DNA of 64,000 bases, taken from contig JAIKWL010000026.1 in assembly GCA_024684815.1 (NCBI GenBank), positions 1 through 64,000 on the forward strand, written 5' to 3'. Shown piece by piece: positions 41,970-51,328 of the stretch (the stretch's first letter is position 1; each line of letters opens with the position of its first letter). Source of the DNA: Saccharofermentans sp. Its GTDB lineage: Bacteria > Bacillota > Clostridia > Saccharofermentanales > Saccharofermentanaceae. Both the position numbers and the translations under genes were made by a program. The notes under the pieces are model-generated. The model saw nothing but the letters and a program-made list of their open reading frames with translations. It was not told the origin of the DNA and searched no databases.

Positions 41970-44338
41970 AAAGCACCTGTGACAGCCAGCATTATGAGCC
42001 TGAATAAAAAGCTTACGATCCATGCGAGAATGCACTGCCAGATGACCAGTGCGCCTGCCCATTTCCAGCCCAGCTCACGCTTGACCGATGCAATGGCAGC
42101 TACGCAGGGAGTGTATAAAAGACTGAATATCAGAAGAGTTCCTGCTTCGATCGTTCCTAATACCGCCGTAATGCCGCCCTCTGAACCAAAGAGAACTTCG
42201 AGTACGGAAACGACGCTTTCTTTGGCCATAAATCCGCTGATAAGCGATGTCGTTATCCTCCAGTCACCAAGACCCAGAGGTCTCATTACCGGCGCGATAA
42301 ATCCGGATATCATTGCCATAATGCTCGACTGCGAATCGGATACGAGATTAAGTCTCATATCAAAGCTTTGGAGTGCCCATACAACTACAGTTGCGATGAG
42401 TATCACCGAAAATGCCTTTTGCAGGAAGTCTTTTGCCTTCTCCCACATCAGCTGCAGCGTGCTTCTGATAGAAGGAAGCCTGTAATTCGGAAGTTCCATT
42501 ACAAACGGTGCAGCCTCACCTTTGAAGAGAACCTTCTTATATACGAAAGCAATGAGTATGCCGATCACGATGCTGAGCAGATAAAGTCCCGTCATTACTA
42601 ATCCGCCCTGTCCGGGGAAGAAGGAACTTACAAAGAATGCATATATCGGAAGCTTTGCCGTACAGCTCATGAAAGGTGTAAGGATGATGGTCATCTTACG
42701 GTCTCTGTCAGAAGGAAGCGTCCTCGTAGACATGACCGCAGGCACAGTGCATCCGAATCCGATCAGCAAAGGTACGATAGAGCGCCCCGAAAGGCCGATC
42801 TTTCTTAAGAGCTTGTCCATGAAAAATGCGATGCGCGCGATATATCCGCTGTCTTCCAGAAGTGACAGGAAGAAAAACATTACGACCACGATAGGAAGGA
42901 AGCTCAATACGCTTCCGACACCTTCGAAAATTCCGTCGATAATAAGACTGTGAATAACATCATTTACGTTTGCATTGGTAAGCGCAGTATCCGTCACTTC
43001 GGTAAGTTTATCTATACCCTGTTCAAGAAGCCACTGAAGTCCTGCGCCGATAACATTGAATGTCAAAAAGAATACCGCTGCCATTATCAGGATGAAGATC
43101 GGGATCGCGGTAAACTTGCCTGTCAGGATTTTGTCGACCTTCTCGCTTCTTGCGCGTTCCTTGTTATATTTCGGCTTTGTCACGCACTGCTCACAAAGAC
43201 CCATTATGTATGCAAATCTCATATCCGCAACTGCAGCCGCAGGATCAAGACCTGTCTTCTTGCTGACCTTGACTCTTATGTGCTCTAAAAGGTCTTTCTC
43301 GTTGTCATCAAGCCCAAGCTGGTTAAGTATGAGCTCATCGCCTTCCAAAGCCTTGCACGCTGCAAATCTTAAAGGCAGTCCGTTGTTTGCCGCCTTTTCC
43401 TCTATCAGATGCTCGACAGCATGTATTGAGTTATGGATAGGACTGTCAGGTGCACAGAAGTCCTGTTCGAGCGGCTTTTCGCAATATTTGGCGATATGGA
43501 CGGCATGCGTGATAAGCTCGCCGATACCCTGATTCTTTGCAGCACTGATCGGAACGACCGGCACACCGAGCTGCTGCTCCATTCTGTTGATGTCGACGGA
43601 TCCGCCGTTTCCGGTCAGCTCATCCATCATGTTAAGAGCAACGACTACAGGACGGTCAGTCTCAAGCAGCTGCATCGTCAGATAAAGATTGCGTTCAATA
43701 TTGGTCGAGTCAACGATATTGATTATGGCATCAGGTTTATTTATGAGTACAAAATCCCTGGATACGATCTCTTCCTTTGAATACGGAGACATTGAATATA
43801 TGCCCGGAAGATCCGTTATGACCGTCTTCTCATGACCGATTATCGCACCGTCCTTACGGTCGACCGTAACACCGGGGAAATTACCCACATGCTGGTTGGA
43901 ACCGGTAAGGCGGTTAAAAAGTGTTGTCTTTCCGCTGTTCTGGTTGCCTACCAGGGCAAAAGACAAAACGTGATCGTCAGGCAGGGGATTCTCATGCTTT
44001 TTGTCGTGATGGATACCCGGCTCACCGAGATTAGGGTGAGCAACTTTTTCCTTATGCTTACGCTTCTCGGTATCGTCATTCTCATAAGCCTTCCCGGGAT
44101 CTCTGACGGTGATCTTCTCGGCATCATCTAATCTTAATGAGAGTTCATAACCATGTACCCTGACTTCAACAGGATCGCCCATGGGAGCGAATTTAACGAC
44201 CGTGATCCTGACACCGGGAATTATTCCCATGTCCAGCATATGCTGTCTGAGCGCGCCTTCACCGCCGACCGCTTCCACAACACAGCTTTCTCCGGCCTTA
44301 AGTCCCGCCAGATTTAATGCTTTCTCATTGTCACTCAT
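41966..44338 (-). CDS. feoB: Ferrous iron transporter, FeoA-FeoB fusion
   Basis: Residues 1-80 form a FeoA SH3-like domain (LNLAGLKAGESCVVEAVGG, MLDMGIIPGV). The FeoB GTPase follows (GNQNSGKTT, NFPGVTVDRK, DLPGIYS, NMMDE), then the helical regulator and membrane core with Gate motifs (LIGFGCTVPAV). It brings in Fe2+. I start at 44338 (MSDNEKALNL) after AGGA: the ATG at 44365 overlaps the -10 box of a perfect promoter and cannot be translated from that message. 790 residues. Confidence 0.93.
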   Translation of the reverse strand: MSDNEKALNLAGLKAGESCVVEAVGGEGALRQHMLDMGIIPGVRITVVKFAPMGDPVEVRVHGYELSLRLDDAEKITVRDPGKAYENDDTEKRKHKEKVAHPNLGEPGIHHDKKHENPLPDDHVLSFALVGNQNSGKTTLFNRLTGSNQHVGNFPGVTVDRKDGAIIGHEKTVITDLPGIYSMSPYSKEEIVSRDFVLINKPDAIINIVDSTNIERNLYLTMQLLETDRPVVVALNMMDELTGNGGSVDINRMEQQLGVPVVPISAAKNQGIGELITHAVHIAKYCEKPLEQDFCAPDSPIHNSIHAVEHLIEEKAANNGLPLRFAACKALEGDELILNQLGLDDNEKDLLEHIRVKVSKKTGLDPAAAVADMRFAYIMGLCEQCVTKPKYNKERARSEKVDKILTGKFTAIPIFILIMAAVFFLTFNVIGAGLQWLLEQGIDKLTEVTDTALTNANVNDVIHSLIIDGIFEGVGSVLSFLPIVVVMFFFLSLLEDSGYIARIAFFMDKLLRKIGLSGRSIVPLLIGFGCTVPAVMSTRTLPSDRDRKMTIILTPFMSCTAKLPIYAFFVSSFFPGQGGLVMTGLYLLSIVIGILIAFVYKKVLFKGEAAPFVMELPNYRLPSIRSTLQLMWEKAKDFLQKAFSVILIATVVVWALQSFDMRLNLVSDSQSSIMAMISGFIAPVMRPLGLGDWRITTSLISGFMAKESVVSVLEVLFGSEGGITAVLGTIEAGTLLIFSLLYTPCVAAIASVKRELGWKWAGALVIWQCILAWIVSFLFRLIMLAVTGAL

Positions 44339-44363
44339 GGATCCTAACCTGCTTTCGCTCCAC

Positions 44364-44392
44364 ATTATAGTTAGTCCATGCTAACTTGTCAA
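44364..44392 (-). promoter_or_regulatory. feoB promoter with DtxR-like operator
   Basis: On the minus strand TTGACA (44392-44387), a 17-base spacer and TATAAT (44369-44364), a perfect consensus promoter. The spacer holds the dyad GTTAGCATGGACTAAC (44385-44370), close to DtxR/IdeR-type iron boxes, placed to block RNA polymerase when iron is plentiful. Confidence 0.75.
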
Positions 44393-44461
44393 TACAAAAC
44401 CATAAGAGCAGAACTTTAACGGCTTTTCCTCGCCGTATATGTCTTAACTCTGCCTCTGTTT

Positions 44462-44475
44462 TTAGCCTGTGCTAA
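44462..44475. promoter_or_regulatory. Second DtxR-like box
   Basis: TTAGC-CTGT-GCTAA, a perfect 5-bp dyad like the one inside the feoB promoter, about 80 bases upstream. It may be a second repressor site for feoB or affect the divergent GH43 gene. Confidence 0.45.
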
Positions 44476-44607
44476 CATTCAGCCTTATAAACTGTCCGGG
44501 CAGCAGGCTAAGTCTGAGGCTCATTTCATATGGATATTGATTATCCATTTACATATTTACAGATAATGATGTAGCATAGGATAGTTTTAAATGACGAGGT
44601 GTTGACT

Positions 44608-46080
44608 ATGGATAACAAAAAAATGGTAAAAGGCGCCAATCCGTATATGCCGCTCTGGGAACATGTTCCGGACGGCGAACCGCGCGTATTCACATATAAC
44701 GGCGAGACCAGGATCTATCTGTACGGATCCCACGATACCAAGAAAACAGATTACTGCGGACCAGACTATGTCGCATGGTCAGCACCTGTGGATGATCCCA
44801 CCAACTGGACATGCCACGGGATCTGCTATACCGCATCCGACGGCGGCGATCTCTATGCACCTGATGTTGTGCAAAAAGGTGACACCTTCTATATGTACGC
44901 AGCCGAGAACCGCGGCTCATCCATCATGCTCGTTACATCAAAGTGCCCCTGGGGTCCTTTCGAAAATCCGGTCAAGACAGAACTCGGTTTTGATCCCGGC
45001 ATCCTGGTTGATGATGACGGAAAAGTATATGCTTTCTGGGGTTTCTGCGAGTGCCATGCGGCTGAACTCAACGATGATATGTGCACTATAAAGAAAGAGA
45101 CTGTCAGAAGACACATCATCGGCCATTCAAAGCCTTTCTGGATCAAGGAAGATGACGGCCACGTTATCCCCGAGGACGGATTCTTTGAAGCATCAAGCCC
45201 CCGTAAGATCAACGGCAAATATGTATTGGTATATTCAAAGCGTTATGAGTATCCGAGACCGGATCTCGGCGTGTTCAACAGCTGCAACGGCTTCCTTTCC
45301 TACCAGTGGAGCGATTCCCCTCTCGGTGATTACACAAGAGGCGGAGACATCAGCTTCAACGGCGGCGAAGTCATAACAGGACCTGACGGCAACGGCATCA
45401 TGACTTATCAGTGGGGCAACAATCACGGCTCATTGATGAAGGTCAAGGATCAGTGGTACATCTTCTATCACAGACAGACCGGCTGTAACGAGTATTCACG
45501 TCAGGCAATGGTCGAGCCGGTTGACATCGCACTTGATAAGGACGGAAAGATCTTCATCGGCAAGATCAGATACGAAAACGGCGAGCCTGTAAGCTCTGAC
45601 GTTGTCGATGCAACATCACAGGGCTTTAACCTTAACGGCCTTGATGCATTCTCCCTGATCTCTGCAGGATATACATGCCACATGTACGACGGCAAGGGAA
45701 CACCCATGTATCAGGACAATGCCGAAGGCACGAACAAGGATGTCAGAGTTGCACACATCCAGCCTGTTTACGAAGGAGATTCTTCTCCTGTCGTAGACAT
45801 CCAGAGCAGCGCAACGATCGGATTCAAGTTTATCAATTTCGGTGATACCGGCGCTTCGAAAGTTACCTTGACAGGCAGCTTCCCGGAAGGATCAACGGTA
45901 AGTGTCATGACCGATTCCTATGACGGAAAAGTTGTAGCATCCGCCAAGACAGAAAGCGATTCTTCCGAGATCACTATAGACCTTTCAGAAACAGTCACAG
46001 GCAAGCATGCACTATACTTCGGATTTAATATTGTAGACAGTGAGCAAAGAGCTGTTTTCGATTGCTTTACTTTTGACTGA
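44608..46080 (+). CDS. Glycoside hydrolase family 43 protein
   Basis: A 490-residue five-bladed propeller enzyme. The likely catalytic base is D22 (HVPDGEPRVF), the middle acid the Asp of LYAPDV near residue 90, and the proton donor the Glu of FFEASSPRKI near 193. The last 140 residues look like a CBM6-type beta-sandwich. There is no signal peptide, so it acts inside the cell on imported arabinose- or xylose-containing oligosaccharides. GAGGTG lies before the ATG at 44608. Confidence 0.88.
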   Translation: MDNKKMVKGANPYMPLWEHVPDGEPRVFTYNGETRIYLYGSHDTKKTDYCGPDYVAWSAPVDDPTNWTCHGICYTASDGGDLYAPDVVQKGDTFYMYAAENRGSSIMLVTSKCPWGPFENPVKTELGFDPGILVDDDGKVYAFWGFCECHAAELNDDMCTIKKETVRRHIIGHSKPFWIKEDDGHVIPEDGFFEASSPRKINGKYVLVYSKRYEYPRPDLGVFNSCNGFLSYQWSDSPLGDYTRGGDISFNGGEVITGPDGNGIMTYQWGNNHGSLMKVKDQWYIFYHRQTGCNEYSRQAMVEPVDIALDKDGKIFIGKIRYENGEPVSSDVVDATSQGFNLNGLDAFSLISAGYTCHMYDGKGTPMYQDNAEGTNKDVRVAHIQPVYEGDSSPVVDIQSSATIGFKFINFGDTGASKVTLTGSFPEGSTVSVMTDSYDGKVVASAKTESDSSEITIDLSETVTGKHALYFGFNIVDSEQRAVFDCFTFD

Positions 46081-46112
46081 AGCATATAAATCAATATTTC
46101 AAACGAACTTAT

Positions 46113-46143
46113 CAGGGGTTTCTCAATGAGATGCCCCTGTTTT
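46113..46143 (+). terminator. Terminator after the GH43 gene
   Basis: CAGGGG (46113-46118) pairs with CCCCTG (46134-46139), with an inner CTC/GAG pairing, followed by four Ts that overlap the stop of the convergent hydrolase gene. Confidence 0.75.
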
Positions 46144-46978
46144 AGACTTCCTCAATAAAGGTCATGAACCTGTCTAAAGTCTTATTCTCTTCACGGTTAA
46201 ACAGGAAGCATCCTGCCGTGTACCACGAATGGGTGTTTTTCCTGTCTTCGACTTCGTAGATCTCGCATTTGTTGCCTAAGGTCTTTGCCTTGTCGCGGAA
46301 ATCTTCTGCGCATTCAAACTCTATGAGGCCGTCATGTCTGCTCTGTATCAGGAGCATGGGGATATTGCTCTTATCCATGAGTGACCACGGTTCTGCTTCT
46401 CTTCTGTCATATCCTTTCGCGAAAAGCATTCCCATAAGCATCTTCAAGGTCATGGACTGGTTCTTTCTGAAGCTGTAGGGACCTCCGAATCCGACATAAC
46501 CTGTTACTTCAGATACATCAACTTTATATTCTTTCTGCACCTTTTTGCTGTAGCACAGGATCGATGAAAGATGAGCTCCGGCAGACGGACCCGAGACTAT
46601 GATCTTTGATGTATCGATACCCTTGTCTTTCAGGAATCTTATGGCAGCATTAAACCCCGCGCAGACATCTTCTATCTGCGCAGGGTATTTATTCTTCGGT
46701 GATAAACGGTAACCGGTCGAGATAAAGCGGTAACCGGCCCTTGCCATATTCTGTCCGACATAGTCAAAGAACTTCGGATTGCCGGCATTCCAGCCGCCGC
46801 CGTGTATCCAGAAAACGATCTTGCCGCTGACAGGTTTTACGGGCTCATAGTAAAGGAAATACTGTTCCTTATCACCTCCGAAAGATACATGTTCGGGGGT
46901 GATCTCCTTTTTGGTCTTGAACAGCAGTCTGTAGTATATGCCGTAATAACTCAGGTTTTCTCTGATATAGTCGATCAT
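46142..46978 (-). CDS. Alpha/beta hydrolase (HSL / BD-FAE-like esterase)
   Basis: The oxyanion motif HGGGW (in FWIHGGGWNAGN), nucleophile GPSAGAHLS and a C-terminal D/H region (SRHDGLIEFE, NTHSWYT) mark an esterase of the hormone-sensitive-lipase or kynurenine-formamidase-like group. Start at 46978 (MIDYIRENLS) after AAAGGAAG; an upstream GTG at 47011 adds 11 residues without a ribosome site. Substrate unknown. Confidence 0.85.
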   Translation of the reverse strand: MIDYIRENLSYYGIYYRLLFKTKKEITPEHVSFGGDKEQYFLYYEPVKPVSGKIVFWIHGGGWNAGNPKFFDYVGQNMARAGYRFISTGYRLSPKNKYPAQIEDVCAGFNAAIRFLKDKGIDTSKIIVSGPSAGAHLSSILCYSKKVQKEYKVDVSEVTGYVGFGGPYSFRKNQSMTLKMLMGMLFAKGYDRREAEPWSLMDKSNIPMLLIQSRHDGLIEFECAEDFRDKAKTLGNKCEIYEVEDRKNTHSWYTAGCFLFNREENKTLDRFMTFIEEV

Positions 46979-47047
46979 GTTGAAGGCTTCCTTTACCCGT
47001 GATTTTATCACAGTCAGGAGCGGTCTGCTTTTATGCCTGTTTTCCTG

Positions 47048-47572
47048 TCAGATCTGTGTCTGACCCTTTCTGTAGCGCCCGAAAAATATTCCGTCGTCGA
47101 CATACTTGTCCGCATCTGATACCCACATCGGGAACTTACCCGTGCTGGCTGCGACCTGACCGTTTAACATACCCGTATGAAATGACAGGTGCCTGTACTG
47201 ACGGAGGACAAGTTCCATCCTTGTGAATTTGCAGTTTTCGGGACATTCATAGAGCATTGAATCGTCAAGCGTATCAAGATAATCCAAAGTCTTCTTTTCG
47301 ATCGAATCCAGATACTTCAAAAGCTGTTCGTCGGAGAGCACGACAGATGACGGATTATCAGGGTTATCAAGACCTTCGACATGGAAAGACGGCTCTTCGT
47401 AGACATTGGGATTTATAAACCATTTGTCCGCGGAATGCAGCGCGTGATATGCCCATCTCCAGCAGGGCGCTCCGCAGCAGAGAGCATCTCTGTCGTATGC
47501 CATTATTGAAGTCCTGATATTAAGGAAATTCGGGACAACAGTCTGCTTGATTATCTTAACCAGATCATTCAT
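47048..47572 (-). CDS. DinB-like metal-binding protein
   Basis: A 174-residue four-helix protein of the DinB/YfiT type: WAYHALHSADKWF in the first half and RQYRHLSFHTGMLNGQ in the second provide three spaced histidines. Start at 47572 (MNDLVKIIKQ), eight bases after GGAGG; the ATG at 47587 includes that site. DinB-like proteins are often thiol transferases, but the reaction here is unknown. Confidence 0.75.
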   Translation of the reverse strand: MNDLVKIIKQTVVPNFLNIRTSIMAYDRDALCCGAPCWRWAYHALHSADKWFINPNVYEEPSFHVEGLDNPDNPSSVVLSDEQLLKYLDSIEKKTLDYLDTLDDSMLYECPENCKFTRMELVLRQYRHLSFHTGMLNGQVAASTGKFPMWVSDADKYVDDGIFFGRYRKGQTQI

Positions 47573-47595
47573 TTTAATATCCTCCATATAAGCGG

Positions 47596-48399
47596 TTACG
47601 AACCGGTAAAGTCATATTTTCTGACACCGAGCATCCAGAACCTGTAGCTCAGATAAAAGCATAACACTCCGAACAGCGGTGCGATCCAGGATAAGACCGG
47701 GACATTGTCAGGTGATAAGATGACGAGGCTCGGATAGTAGGCGATGAATGCAATAGGGATTATGAAAGTGAATATCACCTTGAAAACACCACGGAAGATG
47801 CTCGAAGGATATTTCGCAAAATCCTTGAAGCGGAACATGATGACCATTACGTAGCCTGAACCCTTGATCCAGAAACATGTTGCGGCTGCAAAATTCATGA
47901 TCGCGATCATGAACAGTGATGCTGTGATAAGGAATAAGATCAGCTTTACGATAACGAAAAAAGTTACCGGAATTCCTATCTTTATCCATGCATAGACTAT
48001 GGTGCCTATACCGAATGCGAGCTGGCCCAGTCCTTTGACATCGAACACCTCGGACATGAAATAGAAGAACACATTGACCGGTCTGAAACAGTACTTGATA
48101 AAGTCACCGCTCTGCACCATGAACCTGAGGTTCCAGTTGTTGTCGAAAAAGCACTGTACGGGTGTCAGCGCGACAAGCGAGAAACCGTAGAGGAACAGCA
48201 TGTTGTAGTAATCCCACCCGTTGATCGTCGGGAAATTTTGGAACAGGATCATGAAAGTCACAAAGCCGGACAGATTGGTCATGATCATGCCGAATGTCGA
48301 GATGACAAAATCAGCCCTGTAGCTCATCTTGCTCTTAAGATCCTGGACAAGGATCTTCCTGTATATACTCGTATAAAACTTTAATCCTCTTTTACGCAT
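47596..48399 (-). CDS. ABC-2 type transporter permease (second)
   Basis: A 267-residue membrane protein with six predicted helices, like the DUF990/ABC-2 family (MSYRADFVISTFGM near the N-terminus, PSSIFRGVFKVIFTFIIP later). It follows its partner permease by one base. Together with the ATPase it forms an exporter; what it exports is not evident. Confidence 0.85.
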   Translation of the reverse strand: MRKRGLKFYTSIYRKILVQDLKSKMSYRADFVISTFGMIMTNLSGFVTFMILFQNFPTINGWDYYNMLFLYGFSLVALTPVQCFFDNNWNLRFMVQSGDFIKYCFRPVNVFFYFMSEVFDVKGLGQLAFGIGTIVYAWIKIGIPVTFFVIVKLILFLITASLFMIAIMNFAAATCFWIKGSGYVMVIMFRFKDFAKYPSSIFRGVFKVIFTFIIPIAFIAYYPSLVILSPDNVPVLSWIAPLFGVLCFYLSYRFWMLGVRKYDFTGS

Positions 48400-48400
48400 A

Positions 48401-49210
48401 TCAGCCTCCGTTCACGGTGATCTTCCGCACCGCACAGTTCCAGAACAGATTGCCTGCCAGCGTAAGCACAACAAGCCATATGAGCTGAAGTCCGAAAAGA
48501 CCTGCGAGCCCCTGCCATGTATCAGATCCGCTCTTGCCAAGAAGGATCGACAAAGGTATATCGTATACTGCCCTGAAAGGAAGATACTGAACGACCGTCC
48601 TGGCTTTTTCGGGGAAGAATGCCAGCGGGATCGTCGCTCCTGACAACAGCAGGACGATCGTCTCTTTGACGATGTTGATTCCCCATGTTGATTCGGTAAA
48701 CAGGCATACGGGTGCCACGAGCATCTCGATGTTGTAATTGATCAAAAGCGCCAGGACCGTCGCAACAATAAACCAGAGAAGGTTCAGACCGAACTTTATC
48801 GCGCCGCCCGTAACGATCATAACCACGATGAATGTGGGGACAAACGTCAGGATGAACTGGACAACATGGTTTCCGGTGTAGCTCCAGAAAGTGTATTTTC
48901 TGAATCGCATAGGTTTTAAAAGATCAAGGACTATCTTTCCCGACTGGATCGATCTGCTCATATCCCAGACGACAAACATCTCCAGGAAGTTAAACAGAGC
49001 CGTTGCAAGGATAAGATAGATCATTGTGTCTGAGAAAGTCATGCCGTTAACGACATCCGTTCCCGAGGAAGCGTAGATGGCTTTCCAAAGATAATAGACA
49101 AGAACAAGATATATGAGGTTTGCAAAGAGCGTGACAAATATGCCAAGCCTGAAATGCAATGATTCCATGATCCCTGCTCTTGTTATAGCGAGCAATCTTT
49201 TAGGATTCAT
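48401..49210 (-). CDS. ABC-2 type transporter permease (first)
   Basis: A 269-residue protein with six helices of the same family (MESLHFRLGIFVTLFANLIY; LPFRAVYDIPLSILLGK). The start overlaps the ATPase stop by four bases, a sign of coupling. Pairs with the following permease. Confidence 0.85.
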   Translation of the reverse strand: MNPKRLLAITRAGIMESLHFRLGIFVTLFANLIYLVLVYYLWKAIYASSGTDVVNGMTFSDTMIYLILATALFNFLEMFVVWDMSRSIQSGKIVLDLLKPMRFRKYTFWSYTGNHVVQFILTFVPTFIVVMIVTGGAIKFGLNLLWFIVATVLALLINYNIEMLVAPVCLFTESTWGINIVKETIVLLLSGATIPLAFFPEKARTVVQYLPFRAVYDIPLSILLGKSGSDTWQGLAGLFGLQLIWLVVLTLAGNLFWNCAVRKITVNGG

Positions 49211-50160
49211 TTTGCGCCCCCTTCATAGATCTTCCTGATGACCTCCTCTGTGGAGATCTCAAGGATCTTGATATCCTTTATCTTTTTCTCTTTCTGTTTT
49301 TCCATGATCACATCCATGACATCGGTGGTCTTCTCATCGATCAGATGTTCCTCCCAGGTGTCATCGGCAAGCTTGAGCTTTAATGTCCTGTACGAACCGA
49401 AATACGTTTTAAGGTGATCGATATCGTTGTCGTAGATCTTCGTTCCGTTATCGATTATGACTATCCTCCTGCACAGGGCATCGACGTCGCCCATGTCATG
49501 AGTGGTAAGGATAACCGTCGTGTTCTTCTCTTTGTTAAGACCAAGGATAAGCTCTCTTATCTTTGACTTCATTGACACGTCCAGGCCTATCGTCGGCTCG
49601 TCAAGAAATACGACCGCAGGATTATGCAGAAAGGCCGCAAGGATATCGCTCAACGTTCTCTGACCCAGAGACATCTGCCTTACGGGTTTATGAAGGACCG
49701 GCTCGATATCAACGAGCGAACGGTAAAGATCCAGCATCTCCTCATAATCTTTCCGGGGTACCATATAAAGATCCCTTAAGAGCTTGAATGATTCTATCAG
49801 CGGCAGTGACCACCATAGCTGGCTTCTCTGACCGAATACAACGCCGATGTGCTCGCAGTTCTCGGTCCTGTTCTTGTAAGGCACCTTGCCGTTTACAAGC
49901 AGTTCGCCTTTTGTGGGTTCCAATACTCCGGTCATCATCTTGATGGTCGTGGATTTGCCCGCTCCGTTGGGGCCTAAGTAGCCGATTATCTCACCTTTAT
50001 TAACTGTCATTGACACATCTTTTACGGCAGACACGGTCTTATAGTCTCTCGAAAAGAGATCCTTTATGCTGCCCTTCAGGCCTTCATGGCGGTTTAATAC
50101 CTTGAAGTCTTTGCAGACATTCTTCATTACTACTGCTTCATTTCCGGTTAATTCACTCAT
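49207..50160 (-). CDS. ABC-2 type transporter ATP-binding protein
   Basis: A 317-residue ATPase with Walker A GPNGAGKST, Q-loop FGQRSQLWW, signature MSLGQRT and Walker B VVFLDEPTIGLD, and a C-terminal accessory domain. It belongs with the two permeases downstream, an export system like those found for antibiotics or lipids. GAGGAAA precedes the ATG. Confidence 0.92.
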   Translation of the reverse strand: MSELTGNEAVVMKNVCKDFKVLNRHEGLKGSIKDLFSRDYKTVSAVKDVSMTVNKGEIIGYLGPNGAGKSTTIKMMTGVLEPTKGELLVNGKVPYKNRTENCEHIGVVFGQRSQLWWSLPLIESFKLLRDLYMVPRKDYEEMLDLYRSLVDIEPVLHKPVRQMSLGQRTLSDILAAFLHNPAVVFLDEPTIGLDVSMKSKIRELILGLNKEKNTTVILTTHDMGDVDALCRRIVIIDNGTKIYDNDIDHLKTYFGSYRTLKLKLADDTWEEHLIDEKTTDVMDVIMEKQKEKKIKDIKILEISTEEVIRKIYEGGAK

Positions 50161-50307
50161 AGGTAATTTCCTCTTCCCTTTTTGTTCAATTGCAAGTATA
50201 TTGTTTGTATCGATGTAATAACACCGTATAATTGCCTGATTCTTATAACTATCTTACACAGCCGTGGAAGATAGTTATGATTTTTGTCTCAGAGGAGAAA
50301 AATTGTT

Positions 50308-51195
50308 ATGAAGCTGGAAGCAATGGGTCTCATCATTAAGCGTGAAGACGGCTCGGAGGTCGTTAATTACGATGATCCGAATTTTCCTTCCTATATCTAC
50401 GACGGCTGGATAGCACCTAAAGTCACATGGGAAGGTGTTCCGCACTTTCATGAGGACATCGAGATAATGACCATAAAAGAGGGGCAGCTCCTCTATTTTG
50501 TTAACGGCAAGGAACTGCTTTTGAGAAAAGGGGACACGATAGTCGTCAATTCCAACCAGATACACTACAACATGTGTGTCAATGGCGGGACCGCCAAATA
50601 TGTCATCTGTGTCCTGCACCCGAGTATCCTTACAAATTCCGTTGCAGTCGAGATGCAGGCAATAAAGCCGATTACTGATAATCCGGATCTTCCCTACCTG
50701 AGATTCCGCTACATAAATGAACACACGGAACCCTTAAGAGATCTGGTTCTCGGGCTGCCTGAGATAAGGCACGATCCGTTCGAGATCACAAAACAGTTCT
50801 ATCAGATATGGGACATAATAAGAAAACAGGCCAAGGCTCTGGGCGCGGCTGCGGAAGAGACAGTGTCAGACCCGAGGATCCAGTCATTTAAGTCCATGAT
50901 GTATTTTATTTCTTATTCTTATCAGAAACAGATAACTTTAGGCGATATAGCATCAAGCGGCAATATCAGCAAATCCCTGTGCAACACGCTCTTCAATCAG
51001 TATGTCGGCGAATCACCGATCAATTATCTGATGCATTTCAGGTGCAGGAAAGTCGCCGAACTGTTAAGGTCGAGCACTATGTCCATGACCGAGATCGCTG
51101 AGCTTGCGGGCTTCGGAGGAGTAAGCTATATGGCCGAGACATTCAGGAAATTCTTTGAAATGTCACCAAGGGAATACCGCAAACAATGGAAATAG
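50308..51195 (+). CDS. AraC family regulator with cupin domain
   Basis: An N-terminal cupin (VPHFHEDIEIMTIKEG, LLRKGDTIVVNSNQIHY) is followed by an AraC helix-turn-helix pair (LGDIASSGNISKSLCNTLFNQYVG; MTEIAELAGFGGVSYMAETFRKFFEMSPREY). ATG 50308 lies nine bases after AGGAG; an upstream TTG at 50284 is unlikely. It is divergent from the ABC-2 exporter and may control it. Cupin regulators usually sense a sugar. Confidence 0.9.
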   Translation: MKLEAMGLIIKREDGSEVVNYDDPNFPSYIYDGWIAPKVTWEGVPHFHEDIEIMTIKEGQLLYFVNGKELLLRKGDTIVVNSNQIHYNMCVNGGTAKYVICVLHPSILTNSVAVEMQAIKPITDNPDLPYLRFRYINEHTEPLRDLVLGLPEIRHDPFEITKQFYQIWDIIRKQAKALGAAAEETVSDPRIQSFKSMMYFISYSYQKQITLGDIASSGNISKSLCNTLFNQYVGESPINYLMHFRCRKVAELLRSSTMSMTEIAELAGFGGVSYMAETFRKFFEMSPREYRKQWK

Positions 51196-51328
51196 GTGTT
51201 AACTCTTAATTTACAGTTTATAATCAGTATGGTTACGTAAGAAACATTTTCAAGCAGGTTTAGGTATTTTCAGCCTGATATAATGACCGTATTATATCTG
51301 AAACTGGCGATGCAAGGGTGATCTTCTC

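Noticed and set aside
44339..44365. Upstream feoB start (MWSESRLGSM)
   Set aside because: This ATG overlaps the -10 box of the perfect promoter, so it would lie upstream of the transcription start.
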